A DNA stretch of 64,000 bases, taken from assembly GCF_000243335.1 (NCBI RefSeq), contig NZ_JH597773.1:1667550-1731549 (forward strand), given 5' to 3'. Position numbers and translations under genes: made by a program. This DNA is from Leptonema illini DSM 21528. GTDB lineage: Bacteria > Spirochaetota > Leptospiria > Leptospirales > Leptonemataceae. Numbering within the stretch: position 1 is the first letter of the stretch; each line of letters begins with the position of its first letter. Under the pieces are notes generated by a model. It made no database searches. It was not told the origin of the DNA and was given only the letters and a program-made list of their open reading frames with translations. Shown here one piece after another: positions 17,279 to 26,362 of the stretch.

Positions 17279-17388
17279 GAAAAAACTCCAGGATCGGCGA
17301 CGGGCCGGCAAGGGTCTTTTTTTCGCCTGATAAGCCTGAGTAAAGAAAATATTGACCGTATGCGCCAGGCAGAGAAGCTGAAACCGCT

Positions 17389-18426
17389 TTGAAGGAGATG
17401 GGAAAACGCATCGGCCGTCAGGTCCGTGACGGCATCGGGTCCATTCCGAATCGTCTCGATCGTAAGGGTCGGGAGCGGTTGACCATCATGTTTATTCCGC
17501 ACGGGAACGATCGCGTCTTCACCGTGCATATGAACTGGCATATGATCGGCTTCATTGCCGGCAGTATCGTGCTTTCCATCTTTCTCAGTTTTTACGGATA
17601 CTACGTTCACCGCGAGAAGGCCATCGAAATCGAGAAGCAGCAGGAGCTGTACGGTATTAACTATACGGCTGCCTACAATATCGATAAACAGGCCTCTCTG
17701 CTTGTGAAAAAGCAGCGTCAGCTCAGAGAGAATCTCGAAGAGATCGCCCGCCTGACGAATTTCTCGTCGGCCTCTCTGGACCTGTTGCCCACCAGCGTCA
17801 GCTCGCGGGAGTTCGGCGAACAGTCGCTCAAGAAAGAGGTGATCAGCCGGCTTGCGGCAAACACCGATTATCTGCACTCCACCTATGTCGTTGCCGGCCT
17901 GAATTCGGCCACAAACGAAGATCTCTTTCTTCTCGAATCGCTGCGCTTCACCGTTGAAAAAGGCTACAGCGTCTATAACCGCATGCCGCTCGGCCGACCG
18001 ATCCGCGCCGGCTATCGAGATACGTCCGATTACGGCATACGCGTCGATCCTGTAAGCGGGGCTCAGATGGAATTCCATTCCGGTCTTGATATGGCCGGTG
18101 CCCGCGGCACTCCCGTCGAGGCGACCGCCGAGGGCGAGGTCGTCACCGTCATGAACTGGGATGCAGGCTACGGCAATGCCGTCGTCATCAAGCACGGCTT
18201 CGGCTTCCAGACCCTCTACGGGCATATGGAACGTATCGCCGTGCGTTCCGGCCAGCGCGTCGTGCCTGGAACCATCGTCGGTTTTATGGGCAGCACGGGT
18301 CGCGTAACCGGAGTCCACCTGCACTATGAGGTATGGAACGGCCCCAGCGCGCGCACCGATCCGAAGCCCTTCGTCTGTGCGAAGGATCTCAGCACGGCTC
18401 GCTGCCGCGCCTTTCATGCGAACTGA
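17389..18426 (+). CDS. M23-family (LytM) peptidase, membrane-anchored
   Basis: The protein has 345 residues. One transmembrane segment (about 53-72, [20 protein letters not shown]) is followed by a periplasmic coiled coil (about 75-130) and a C-terminal M23 domain (about 215-330). The zinc-binding signature is present: H-x3-D in FHSGLDMAG and H-x-H in VHLHYEVW. It probably cleaves peptidoglycan cross-links or activates an amidase. The start is uncertain. TTG 17389 is listed; ATG 17398 directly abuts AAGGAG, leaving no spacing, so a later start is possible. It is divergent from lysS. Confidence 0.85.
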   Translation: MKEMGKRIGRQVRDGIGSIPNRLDRKGRERLTIMFIPHGNDRVFTVHMNWHMIGFIAGSIVLSIFLSFYGYYVHREKAIEIEKQQELYGINYTAAYNIDKQASLLVKKQRQLRENLEEIARLTNFSSASLDLLPTSVSSREFGEQSLKKEVISRLAANTDYLHSTYVVAGLNSATNEDLFLLESLRFTVEKGYSVYNRMPLGRPIRAGYRDTSDYGIRVDPVSGAQMEFHSGLDMAGARGTPVEATAEGEVVTVMNWDAGYGNAVVIKHGFGFQTLYGHMERIAVRSGQRVVPGTIVGFMGSTGRVTGVHLHYEVWNGPSARTDPKPFVCAKDLSTARCRAFHAN

Positions 18427-18475
18427 TCGCTGCCCGCCTGTTCTGTCGGCTCGACCGAGCTTTTAGAGGCATCCC

Positions 18476-18991
18476 ATGGATTATTATTCTTCAGAGGATC
18501 GAGCCGCGGACGCTCACCGTATCAATCGCAGCGAGCTTCCGTCGGCGAAAAAAGCCGCTTATCTGAACGAAAGGGTTATACGCGCGCAGATGCGCCGTGG
18601 ACGAAATGCCGTCGACCTCAGCCTTATTAAGTGGCGCATCATCCGACGTGCTTATCGTTATATATCAGAGCGGCCAGTTCCGGCCAAATACTACGCCGAC
18701 CTGTATCCGCTGCTCGGTTACAGGAGCTGTGCACTCTGCTTACAGGGCTTTGATCGGTATAGCGAAGCTTATGGCTCAATAGACGATGGAAGCACCCGCT
18801 GCCAGTTTTGCAGTCTCGCGGCAATCGATCGCTGTACACGACCCGGATCGACCTTCGTCCAGATTGAGGGCCTGTTGCATTCTCCTGCGTATGTCTACAC
18901 CGTGCCTGAATCGAAGCTCAAAGATGCGAATGAAAGACTCGGCGGCCTTATCGATACGATGATCAAAAACCTGATGAGTCTTCGCAGTTAA
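18476..18991 (+). CDS. Hypothetical protein with two Cys-x2-Cys pairs
   Basis: The protein has 171 residues with no signal peptide. CALC (about residues 85-88) and CQFC (about 107-110) suggest a zinc-binding knuckle. The N-terminal half is rich in Arg and Lys. No family is recognised. It follows the M23 peptidase gene by 49 bp on the same strand and may be co-transcribed with it. Confidence 0.6.
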   Translation: MDYYSSEDRAADAHRINRSELPSAKKAAYLNERVIRAQMRRGRNAVDLSLIKWRIIRRAYRYISERPVPAKYYADLYPLLGYRSCALCLQGFDRYSEAYGSIDDGSTRCQFCSLAAIDRCTRPGSTFVQIEGLLHSPAYVYTVPESKLKDANERLGGLIDTMIKNLMSLRS

Positions 18992-19037
18992 TGCCTAAGA
19001 GGCTATTTCATTCGCCCGTCTTTGTTTCTGCATCGCT

Positions 19038-19054
19038 GTGAAACGTCGTTTCAC
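19038..19054. promoter_or_regulatory. Palindrome upstream of the glyoxalase-like gene
   Basis: The 17-bp dyad GTGAAACG-T-CGTTTCAC has perfect 8-bp arms. It lies about 60 bp upstream of a good promoter, and two direct repeats GATTATGTCA (19063-19072 and 19101-19110) lie between them. The arrangement suggests binding of one or two regulators. Confidence 0.45.
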
Positions 19055-19112
19055 GTGCAACCGATTATGTCACGCAGGCCTTACGAGAAAATGGCATTCA
19101 GATTATGTCATA

Positions 19113-19141
19113 TTGACTTTCATCACTTCCGTCGCTTTATC
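19113..19141 (+). promoter_or_regulatory. Sigma70-type promoter of the glyoxalase-like gene
   Basis: TTGACT (19113-19118), a 17-bp spacer, then TTTATC (19136-19141). Transcription would start about 45 bp before the ATG at 19194. Confidence 0.5.
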
Positions 19142-19193
19142 GGTGGGCGCATACGAGAATATCCATTACATATGCATAACAGGAGAACCCGAT

Positions 19194-19676
19194 ATGTCTG
19201 AGAATAAGCTTCTGCGCATGGATAACGTTGGCATCATGGTCGATGATCTCAAGGCAATGATCGCTTTCTTTCTTGAGCTGGGCCTCGAGCTCGAAGGGGA
19301 GACAACGGTCGAAGGGGCCTGGGTGGATCGCATCATCGGTCTCACCGACGCTAAGTGCGACATCGCCATGCTACGTACGCCCGACGGGCACAGTCGCATC
19401 GAACTGAGTCGCTTTCACAGGCCGAAGGCGATCAGGTCAGATGAAAAAGCTCCCGTAAATACGCTCGGCCTGCGTCGCCTTATGTTCGCCGTCACCGACA
19501 TCGACGACGTCATCGTTCGCCTTAAAAGGCACGGAGCCGAGCTGATCGGCGAAGTCGTAAATTACGAAGACATCTACAGGCTCTGCTATCTGCGCGGACC
19601 TGAGGGCATCATGATAGCCCTCGCCGAGCAGCTCGGCCAGAAAACCGTAGCCGATATCTTAGAGAACGCGAGATAA
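19194..19676 (+). CDS. Glyoxalase/VOC-family protein
   Basis: The protein has 160 residues with two beta-alpha-beta-beta-beta repeats typical of the vicinal oxygen chelate fold: MDNVGIMVDDLKAMIAFFLELGLELEG and then LGLRRLMFAVTDIDDVIVRLKRHGAEL. Candidate metal ligands are few (a Glu in SRIELSRF, a Glu in PEGIMIALAEQ), so the activity (lyase, dioxygenase or resistance protein) cannot be assigned. AGGAG at 19181-19185 supports ATG 19194. It is preceded by a promoter and dyad, and is convergent with the RsgA-like gene. Confidence 0.8.
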   Translation: MSENKLLRMDNVGIMVDDLKAMIAFFLELGLELEGETTVEGAWVDRIIGLTDAKCDIAMLRTPDGHSRIELSRFHRPKAIRSDEKAPVNTLGLRRLMFAVTDIDDVIVRLKRHGAELIGEVVNYEDIYRLCYLRGPEGIMIALAEQLGQKTVADILENAR

Positions 19677-19767
19677 GAACCCGTTCCCAGGAGGGTTCTG
19701 GCAACAGAGTATGCGTCGAAGCTGTCCTGAAACTCATGGCTGGTTTCAGGACAGCCTCGGATTAGCA

Positions 19768-20985
19768 TCATTTCGCCTCTGCGCCTAACCTCTCCAGCGA
19801 AAACGCCGGATTCGCAAGCGGACGTACGGCGAGCGAAAGCAACATCGTCTCGTTGTCGTCGGCGGCGATGCGATTCGAGTGAATCGTTCCGCAAGATTTG
19901 CATCGATGCAGAAGAGCCCATTCTCCGTCCCTGCGCACCCAGACGGAGATCGGCTCCATGACCGAACGACAGAGCGAGGCGCGATCGCCGGGATCGTTAT
20001 CCACATGCAGGCTATGAAGGCAATGCGGACAGTGATTCCGGTTCTTTGTGCCGGCGCCGGCCGTGCCGATCAGCTGACCACAATGGCGGCAGCGGAACGT
20101 ATAATCGGACTCATCGGCCACATACTTTGTTTGCGCCGCTTTTGCTCGCGCTTCTGAAGATTGCTCTTCAAGCAGCAATGGCGGACGATCGGAGCCAGGC
20201 ATATCGATGATCTGCAATCCCTGAAACAAAAAGAGCTCGATGACCGAGGTGCGTTGAATAGCAGGCTTCGCATGCGCCCTCTCTGGACCCCCGACAGGAT
20301 TTTCGTGAGGATTCCTGTCATGGGTTGCCAGAGAGGGCCGTGAGTCATTCTGCCGCGATTCGTCTTCGGCCTGTAGCCACCTGAGAAAGGTCGTCTTGCC
20401 GCTGCCAGACGGGCCGATCAGGGCGGTGCGTCGTCCGCGAAGACGATCGAGAATCCGGTCCCTTTGCTCGTAGGAACGAACAATAGAAGAACGAACGATT
20501 GCGGGAATGGATGGGTCGATCTCATGCGCCTCTGAATCCACGACAAGCGTGAGATCCATCTGCATCCCCTGCTCCCGAAGCTGCTGCACCTGTCTCTGCA
20601 TCGCTTCAATGAAGACTGGCGTTGACCTGCGCTCCTCCAGAGGCAGGAACAACAGCAGATGCTGCACACCGGCGGCGATTCTTCTGCTGCCGGTCGTAGA
20701 TTCGCGGTATAGATTCCCTTCAGATTCAAGGATGCGGACAATCCGACCCTGCGGCGAGACAAGAACGCGATCGCCGGCGACGGGTCGTTCGTCCGTTAGC
20801 GTACACGAGGTGATTGATCCATCGGGCAGAGATACGCGTGCACTGCGCCCGTCACAGCGAAGAACAATGCCGTCGACGGCCTGCACGGCCGTGACCGACT
20901 GCTCCAGACCGCTACGGCTGGATTCGCTGTGTTTCTTTTTTTTCGAATGCTTTCTCGAAAGAAAGCCATCGGATTCGTAATTCAT
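19768..20985 (-). CDS. RsgA-like permuted GTPase fused to an RNHCP zinc domain
   Basis: The protein has 405 residues. After a Lys-rich tail, an S1/OB-like domain (about 35-90) is followed by the circularly permuted GTPase order of RsgA. The P-loop is GPSGSGKTT (about 192-200), and IIDMPGSDRPP takes the place of the DTPG switch. The G4 motif NKxD, which should precede the P-loop, reads VVDSEAHE, so guanine specificity is doubtful. RsgA's own zinc domain is absent. In its place a complete RNHCP-type domain (about 295-395) carries FRCRHCGQLIG, RNHCPHCLHSLHVDNDPGDR, HRCKSCGT and NRIAADDNE. RNHCP proteins are normally free-standing and of unknown function. A role in ribosome assembly is possible but unproven. 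Confidence 0.75.
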   Translation of the reverse strand: MNYESDGFLSRKHSKKKKHSESSRSGLEQSVTAVQAVDGIVLRCDGRSARVSLPDGSITSCTLTDERPVAGDRVLVSPQGRIVRILESEGNLYRESTTGSRRIAAGVQHLLLFLPLEERRSTPVFIEAMQRQVQQLREQGMQMDLTLVVDSEAHEIDPSIPAIVRSSIVRSYEQRDRILDRLRGRRTALIGPSGSGKTTFLRWLQAEDESRQNDSRPSLATHDRNPHENPVGGPERAHAKPAIQRTSVIELFLFQGLQIIDMPGSDRPPLLLEEQSSEARAKAAQTKYVADESDYTFRCRHCGQLIGTAGAGTKNRNHCPHCLHSLHVDNDPGDRASLCRSVMEPISVWVRRDGEWALLHRCKSCGTIHSNRIAADDNETMLLSLAVRPLANPAFSLERLGAEAK

Positions 20986-21052
20986 GTATGAGACGGCCAG
21001 CTGGATGGCTGCTCGATGAATCCGATCAGAAGATGGGGTTTGGCCGATTACC

Positions 21053-21067
21053 CGAAGATTATCTTCG
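21053..21067. promoter_or_regulatory. Short palindrome upstream of the RsgA-like gene
   Basis: CGAAGAT-T-ATCTTCG has perfect 7-bp arms. It lies 67 bp upstream of the RsgA-like start in a 271-bp gap (20986-21256) with no recognised gene. It is a possible operator; nothing identifies its protein. Confidence 0.35.
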
Positions 21068-21256
21068 ATCCCGATTCATTCGAGTAATCCGTGACAATGG
21101 CCTTATGTTTCATAATACGAATTCCGTTTGTTCTCTCTAATTAATAGCTCGGGGCGGTTCTTTATGATAGTGAAGCGAACTTAGAATGTCAATAACAGGT
21201 TTTCTGTACGCAGGAAAAGACGGAGGTGAGAGGGGGCCTTGCAGCCCCCTGCTCCA

Positions 21257-21364
21257 TTACTTCAGCTTCTTTTTCAGAAGGAAATAGGCGTACACGCCCA
21301 TACCGGCTGTGAATGCAAGGCTGAAGGCGACCAGAATAATCACCAGATCAATAGATTGTCCCAT
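21257..21364 (-). CDS. 35-residue single-pass membrane protein
   Basis: The frame ATG...TAA encodes a short N-terminus (MGQSIDL), a hydrophobic segment of about 20 residues (VIILVAFSLAFTAGMGVYAY) and a basic tail (KKKLK), predicted cytoplasmic by the positive-inside rule. GGAGG lies about seven bases before the ATG, which strongly supports translation. It lies downstream of flgE on the same strand but beyond the flgE terminator. Spirochete hook operons often continue with flbD and mot genes; this peptide does not resemble FlbD. Function unknown. Confidence 0.65.
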   Translation of the reverse strand: MGQSIDLVIILVAFSLAFTAGMGVYAYFLLKKKLK

Positions 21365-21428
21365 CGTAAATCCTCCTGTCAGACGGAGAGAGGTTACCCT
21401 CGCCCACCGTGCAGGCAAGCGAAAAACA

Positions 21429-21454
21429 AAATGGCCGGAAAGATCCGGCCATTT
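21429..21454 (-). terminator. Terminator after flgE
   Basis: The stem AATGGCCGGA / TCCGGCCATT (loop AAGA on the plus strand) is followed on the minus strand by TTTTGTTTTT. It lies about 30 bp after the flgE stop. Confidence 0.85.
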
Positions 21455-21485
21455 ACGAAATTACGAATCAGTATCAGAATTCAGA

Positions 21486-22877
21486 TTATCGTTTCAATCC
21501 GAGAACTTCCTGAATCATCTGATCGGTAGTGGTAATCGTCCGCGAGTTCGCCTGAAAGCCGCGCTGCGTGACGATCATGTCGGTGAACTGATCCGAAAGA
21601 TCAACGTTCGACATTTCAAGCAATCCGGCGTTGATCTTGCCTCTTCCTGCGATGCCTGCCTCGCCGATGTTCGGATCGCCCGAGTTCATCGAATAGGCGA
21701 ACTTCGTCTCGCCTTCTTTCGTCAATCCGGCCGGGTTTGTAAACGTGGCAAGGGCGATGCGAGCGAGCGGCTCTTTGACGCCGTTCGAATAGGTGCCGAC
21801 GATCGTTCCGGTGTTATCAATGCTGAAGGCTTCGAGGTATCCCATCGGAAAGCCGTCCTGCTCTTTTGCCCGTGTCGTGAACGACGAGGCATACTGCGTA
21901 ATGCCCTTTACCTCGCCCGATTCGCCCATATTCAGGTTGATCGTCTGCGGCTCAGGGTTACCGGGAATGCGATACGAAAGCTGGAGCTGGAGCTTGCCGT
22001 CGTTCAGGGTATCTGATCCGTCGCTTACCGAAACAAGACGTCCGTCGCTTGAGAAGCCCAGTTCAAAGCGATCGTTTCCCGGAACGGCCGTATCGACATT
22101 GCCTGGACCCGTTACGTTCACGCTCACCTGCGTGGCGTTCTCCATATTCACGCGGCCCGTCCAGCGGTTCTCGCCCGTCTTCCAGAATTCCAGGCGCAGC
22201 TCTCGCTTGTTGCCTTCAGGATCATAGACGTTAATCGTCGTCGCATGTCCTCGGCGCTTATCGGCCGGTCCTTCGATGAAATCGCGGATCTGCTCGGCTG
22301 TGGCATCGGCGGGCACGATCTCGACGGCCTGATTCAGGTTCGATTCGTAGACGACCTCGGTCGTGGCCTTTGCCGGCTTCTTCTGATACAGAGGAATGCG
22401 AATGTCTTCTACTGTGGCCGATGAGTTGATGTAGGAATTGCCTTTATCGTCGGTGCGCGAATTCCAGCCCTGCACGCGAAGGCCCGTGCCCGGATGCACG
22501 TAGTAGCCGTCACGGTCGATGTTGAAGAATCCGGCACGTGTATAAAACTGCTTGTTCCCGTCACGGATAACGAAAAAGCCTTCGCCCGAGACGGCGACGT
22601 CAGTGTTCTTGCCGGTCGTCTGCAGCGAGCCCTGCGTCATGATTTTATCAATCGAAGCGATCAGAGCCCCGAGGCCGACCTGCTGCGAGTTGATTCCCCC
22701 GATATTCTCTTTCGGTTCGGATGCACCGGCGATTTCCTGACTGATCAGGTCCATGAAGTTCACGCGCTCGGCCTTGTAGCCGTGCGTGTTTACGTTCGAG
22801 ACGTTATGCCCGATGACATCCATCCGGACCTGGTGATTCTTCAATCCGGAAACACCGGAGTAAAGCGAGCGCATCAT
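21486..22877 (-). CDS. flgE: Flagellar hook protein FlgE
   Basis: This 463-residue subunit forms the hook, the universal joint of the periplasmic flagellum. The N-terminal rod/hook signature is clear ([20 protein letters not shown], then [19 protein letters not shown]). The FlgE/F/G-like core includes [10 protein letters not shown]. The C-terminal coiled-coil region ([27 protein letters not shown]) is typical. In spirochetes, FlgE subunits are cross-linked through lysinoalanine. AAGGAG precedes the start by about ten bases. It is the last gene of a fliK-flgD-flgE run and is followed by a terminator. Confidence 0.96.
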   Translation of the reverse strand: MMRSLYSGVSGLKNHQVRMDVIGHNVSNVNTHGYKAERVNFMDLISQEIAGASEPKENIGGINSQQVGLGALIASIDKIMTQGSLQTTGKNTDVAVSGEGFFVIRDGNKQFYTRAGFFNIDRDGYYVHPGTGLRVQGWNSRTDDKGNSYINSSATVEDIRIPLYQKKPAKATTEVVYESNLNQAVEIVPADATAEQIRDFIEGPADKRRGHATTINVYDPEGNKRELRLEFWKTGENRWTGRVNMENATQVSVNVTGPGNVDTAVPGNDRFELGFSSDGRLVSVSDGSDTLNDGKLQLQLSYRIPGNPEPQTINLNMGESGEVKGITQYASSFTTRAKEQDGFPMGYLEAFSIDNTGTIVGTYSNGVKEPLARIALATFTNPAGLTKEGETKFAYSMNSGDPNIGEAGIAGRGKINAGLLEMSNVDLSDQFTDMIVTQRGFQANSRTITTTDQMIQEVLGLKR

Positions 22878-22944
22878 ATATCTGTTTCTCCTTCAAATGC
22901 CTCGAAGCCGTGGCGGCTTCCTGTTAACCATTCATCCAGCCGGA

Positions 22945-23883
22945 TCATCCGGCGAAGCTTCGACTGGAAATCGAAGCCGTATAACCATAACTGCGTTCGA
23001 GCTCCGATCGCATGCGGGAATTGATCCGCTCGATCTTCGGCTCTTTCGTACTGTCGGTCTTTTCAGCGGGAACTTGATGATTCTCCGGTTGCTGAGTCGC
23101 TTTTTCGATCAGGGCTTTTTCGCTCGACGCCTCTTTCACCAGAGGGGCATCAGTCTGTGACGGAGAGGCTTGCGTTTGCGGCGAAGCAGTATCGTTGCCG
23201 ACATCGGGCTGAGCTGAAGCTTCAGTTTTCGAAGTGGCCGGATCCGCTGTTTCGGGAGTCGACGGATCGCTACCGGGAACAACGCCAGGTGTGCTGCTCT
23301 GACTTTCCGTGCCGGGTCGATTCGCATTCGGCGCTACACCGGGCTGCGCGGTTTGCGCAGGTCCCTGTTCGGCTTCACCGAGCCCGCCCACATCACGGCG
23401 AAAGTCTGAGGCGTCGCCCACAAGCGTCACATCATTCAGATGGACGGCGCGGCCTCCGACCTTTAAAAAGGCCTGACCGGCGTTATCATAGAAAAGAGCC
23501 TTTGCAATGCCGCTCACCATCTCGCCCGTGGCAAAATCCTTACCGACCACGAACTTGCCGACCATGCCATAGGCCTGACGTTCGCCCATCTTCGAGATGC
23601 CCGTTGCTATATTCTGCATCTGTTCAAGCGACGAGAACTGTGCCATCTGAGCGATGAACTGCTGGTCTGACACCGGCTGCGTCGGATCCTGATGCGAAAG
23701 CTGCGTTATCAGCAGCTTGAGAAAATCGTCCTTTCCGAGATTCTTCGCTCCCTGACGGATCTCAATGCCGTCGAGTCCGCCTTCCTGAAGCTGCTGTTGC
23801 TGCTTCAGTGTATCCTGAATATTCACGGAGCGATCCGTGTTCAGATACTGACTGCGAAGTTGTTCTGATGATACTGGTTCCAT
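22945..23883 (-). CDS. flgD: Flagellar hook capping protein FlgD
   Basis: The protein has 312 residues and acts as the scaffold that caps the growing hook. The conserved N-terminal part is intact (about 48-110): LGKDDFLKLLITQLSHQDPTQPVSDQQFIAQMAQFSSLEQMQN. A short C-terminal FlgD domain (about 115-165) follows. The last 140 residues are low-complexity, rich in Pro, Ser, Thr, Glu and Gln. This extension is unusual compared with enterobacterial FlgD. The gene lies between fliK and flgE, with gaps of 28 and 67 bp. Confidence 0.93.
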   Translation of the reverse strand: MEPVSSEQLRSQYLNTDRSVNIQDTLKQQQQLQEGGLDGIEIRQGAKNLGKDDFLKLLITQLSHQDPTQPVSDQQFIAQMAQFSSLEQMQNIATGISKMGERQAYGMVGKFVVGKDFATGEMVSGIAKALFYDNAGQAFLKVGGRAVHLNDVTLVGDASDFRRDVGGLGEAEQGPAQTAQPGVAPNANRPGTESQSSTPGVVPGSDPSTPETADPATSKTEASAQPDVGNDTASPQTQASPSQTDAPLVKEASSEKALIEKATQQPENHQVPAEKTDSTKEPKIERINSRMRSELERSYGYTASISSRSFAG

Positions 23884-23911
23884 AAATTCCTCTTACCGCT
23901 TTTTAACAGAC

Positions 23912-25660
23912 CTAAGCCCGAAAGGACCGGTGATCGGTCGATTGATGAAAGTTCATGACTAACTGGCTTTCATAGCCCGCCTGTCCGCGCTCCCTGTGTG
24001 TCGGTCTGATGGCTTCGTTTCGCGACGGCTCGATCGCTTCGATCTCAGACGTCGTAAAGGCGGATTCAAAGTATCCGCTTGCGCTGTCTTGCCTGTCCTG
24101 AGCCCTCTCGTCGCGCCGCTGATCGTCAGAGCCCTGGAAGCTGAAATCCTTGCCGTCCTGTGTATCGCTCTGGAATGCCGTATTGAAGCTCTCGCGCAGT
24201 TTCAGAGACAGCGAGTCGATCTGCAGTCCGCTTTTGCCGAATTCGGCGCGAAGCACATCAAGATCTTTTTTGAGCTGTTCGAGTACGTCTTCACGATCAA
24301 CGAGGATTTTCAGAACGACGCGATTCTGTTCGACCTTCATCTCGACGCTCATGAATCCGAGATGATCGGGGTTCATGCGGATCTGCGCCGAGGCGTTACC
24401 CTGCTGCCCGATCTGCACGTTAGCCTTTTTGACAAGCTCGTTCAGGCCGCTACGCACGCCCTTCTCAAGTTCCTGTGCGGTTGCAGGACGCTCCAGCGCC
24501 TTCAGAGCGTCGAAGCGAAGTCCGGGTTCTTTGAAGTCGCGCTGGCTCTCGCCTTTTCCCGAGTCCTGATTCTCGGACTTCGGCATCTCTCGGCGTGAGG
24601 GTTTCGTCGAAACGACGTTCCATTTATCGGAATCAAGTATAACTCGGTCTTTCAGATCGGCCTTTGCATCTACCGATGCCGTTACGATATGGCCGAGTTG
24701 AATCTCGCTATCAATCTTCGTTCGGCCGGCGACTCCGGTTGCCAGTGAGGCATCTGCGGAATCCGTGCTCTTATCGGCCTTTCGATCTCGCATACCCGAC
24801 TGCAAAGAGGCAGCATCAGGTGCCGCTCCCTGTTTGCGCGCTTGCTGCGATCTACCGCTTACTTCAGAGATGGACTCTCTCGCCTCGGCGTCGATCACCT
24901 GAAAATTGCTGCCCTTTCCAGTCGAGGCCTTCGCAACGGCTTCTTTTGTTGTTTCGCCGCGCAGCGTTCCGGAAAGCGATCCGACTAACGCCTCGATCGT
25001 GCGAGCGGCTTTCTCTGCCTGTGCGGATGCAGGCCCGCCGGCTACGCTCTGTGCTGCGGGTTTTACATGAGTCTCACCGGTCTCAGTGTTCGCGGCCTTC
25101 TTCTGGATCGCTTCCTCTGCTGCTTCGGTGTTAGCTTCGGTGTTCGCTTCGGTGTTCGCTTCCTCGGCGGCCGATTCCCCGGCGGTTTTTTTCGTGCGTC
25201 CGGCTACGGAGTTTGAATCCGCCGCCTGATTCGACTCTTCGTTTGTAGTATGGCTTCTGCTTGCATCTTCGCTCGCTTTTCTGTGTTTCTCTTCTGTAGC
25301 TCTCTCTTCTTCGGCTCGCTCTTCGCGTCGGGCCGTCGCTACTCTGTCGGCCTCTTCGCGAGCAGCCTGAGCATCGCTATCTTGCGACGATGCATCGTTT
25401 CTATCATTAAAGGTGGGATGGTCGTCGAACGGCATGCGAGCGGGCGAAAGCTCTTCATGCAGACGATCCGAACCGGTCGGAATTGAAGGCTCGACGCTTT
25501 CGAACGGCAGGGCAGCCGTGACCATGCTCTGCATCGGTTCGCCTGCGTTTCGCGCAGAAAGCATTTCGAAAAAGGCCGACGGCGACTCTGTCCGCACCTT
25601 TGCGGGGCGCAGGTTCGGCAGTTCCGTTCGTTCAGCTAAGGCAACGCTCTGAAGTTCCAT
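23912..25660 (-). CDS. fliK: Flagellar hook-length control protein FliK
   Basis: The protein has 582 residues. The first 380 are a hydrophilic, Glu/Ala/Thr-rich ruler-like region with a short NTEA tandem repeat (about residues 168-182, encoded by imperfect 12-bp repeats near 25118-25163). The C-terminal Flg_hook domain (about 400-500) is recognisable by RMNPDHLGFMSVEMKVEQNR and LKKDLDVLRAEFGKSGL. FliK measures hook length and switches export specificity. It heads the leftward fliK-flgD-flgE run and is divergent from a YkgJ-type gene 69 bp away. Confidence 0.9.
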   Translation of the reverse strand: MELQSVALAERTELPNLRPAKVRTESPSAFFEMLSARNAGEPMQSMVTAALPFESVEPSIPTGSDRLHEELSPARMPFDDHPTFNDRNDASSQDSDAQAAREEADRVATARREERAEEERATEEKHRKASEDASRSHTTNEESNQAADSNSVAGRTKKTAGESAAEEANTEANTEANTEAAEEAIQKKAANTETGETHVKPAAQSVAGGPASAQAEKAARTIEALVGSLSGTLRGETTKEAVAKASTGKGSNFQVIDAEARESISEVSGRSQQARKQGAAPDAASLQSGMRDRKADKSTDSADASLATGVAGRTKIDSEIQLGHIVTASVDAKADLKDRVILDSDKWNVVSTKPSRREMPKSENQDSGKGESQRDFKEPGLRFDALKALERPATAQELEKGVRSGLNELVKKANVQIGQQGNASAQIRMNPDHLGFMSVEMKVEQNRVVLKILVDREDVLEQLKKDLDVLRAEFGKSGLQIDSLSLKLRESFNTAFQSDTQDGKDFSFQGSDDQRRDERAQDRQDSASGYFESAFTTSEIEAIEPSRNEAIRPTHRERGQAGYESQLVMNFHQSTDHRSFRA

Positions 25661-25729
25661 GTCTGATTCCAGTTTCGAGGAAAAAAGAGGTTTGCATGAG
25701 GGAAAAACGAAGCAAACCGGTCCTTCCCG

Positions 25730-26332
25730 ATGTTCGAATCGCTAAAATCTCTGATCCATCGCACCGCTGCGACCGCACATCCGCTTTCGCGCGACACCGA
25801 GCAACATTATGTCGCGGGCAAATCCTCTGACGGGCAGAAAATCCCGCACAGCGTCAGCATGCTGCAGGTTCAGCAGGCCCTTGAAGACGAGGCCTTTCGC
25901 TGGAGCTGCACGGCCTGCGGTAAATGCTGCCGTGGGCCTGGAGTCGTTTATTTCACGGCCGAAGATCTTGAGAACATCCGCGCAGCGCTCAAGCTTTCCG
26001 ATGCGAAGTGGGAGCGACTGCACACCCGACTCGTACAGAGGCGCAAGAACGGGCTCTTCTTGCATCAGACGGCGAAGGCCTGCGCCCTGCTCGGCAAAGA
26101 CGGCAAATGCACGGTCTACGAGGTACGCCCGCTTCAGTGTCGCACCTTCCCGTTCTGGACGTCGAATTTTGAAAGCCGCGAGAGCTACGAATGGCTGAAG
26201 GATTTCTGTCCGGGCGTGAAGAAGGGCGACGGAGAGGAGTTTTCTCTGCGCACAATCGTCGTCGAAACGAACCGCACCGAAGACGGCTTCGCGCGATTGC
26301 AGCCTCCGGGCTCGAAAACCCTTTACCTCTGA
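25730..26332 (+). CDS. YkgJ-type zinc/iron-chelating cysteine-cluster protein
   Basis: The protein has 200 residues. The YkgJ/CxxCxxCC signature is present: SCTACGKCCRGPGVVYF (about 62-78), then CALLGKDGKCTVYEVRPLQC and FCPGVKKG. Such proteins are thought to bind zinc or an Fe-S cluster and some oxidise or modify other proteins; a specific role is unknown. It is 30 bp upstream of purC on the same strand, so the two may be co-transcribed. A short upstream ATG at 25696 is out of frame and was ignored. Confidence 0.85.
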   Translation: MFESLKSLIHRTAATAHPLSRDTEQHYVAGKSSDGQKIPHSVSMLQVQQALEDEAFRWSCTACGKCCRGPGVVYFTAEDLENIRAALKLSDAKWERLHTRLVQRRKNGLFLHQTAKACALLGKDGKCTVYEVRPLQCRTFPFWTSNFESRESYEWLKDFCPGVKKGDGEEFSLRTIVVETNRTEDGFARLQPPGSKTLYL

Positions 26333-26362
26333 TTCCGGCCAGATTCGCTGGCAGGAGCGTAT

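Noticed and set aside
17194-18417. A 407-codon leftward frame across the M23 peptidase gene
   Set aside because: It is antisense to a gene with complete catalytic motifs and has no recognisable family.
22897-23160. Rightward open frames within flgD and fliK
   Set aside because: They are antisense to flagellar genes with clear motifs and have no independent support.
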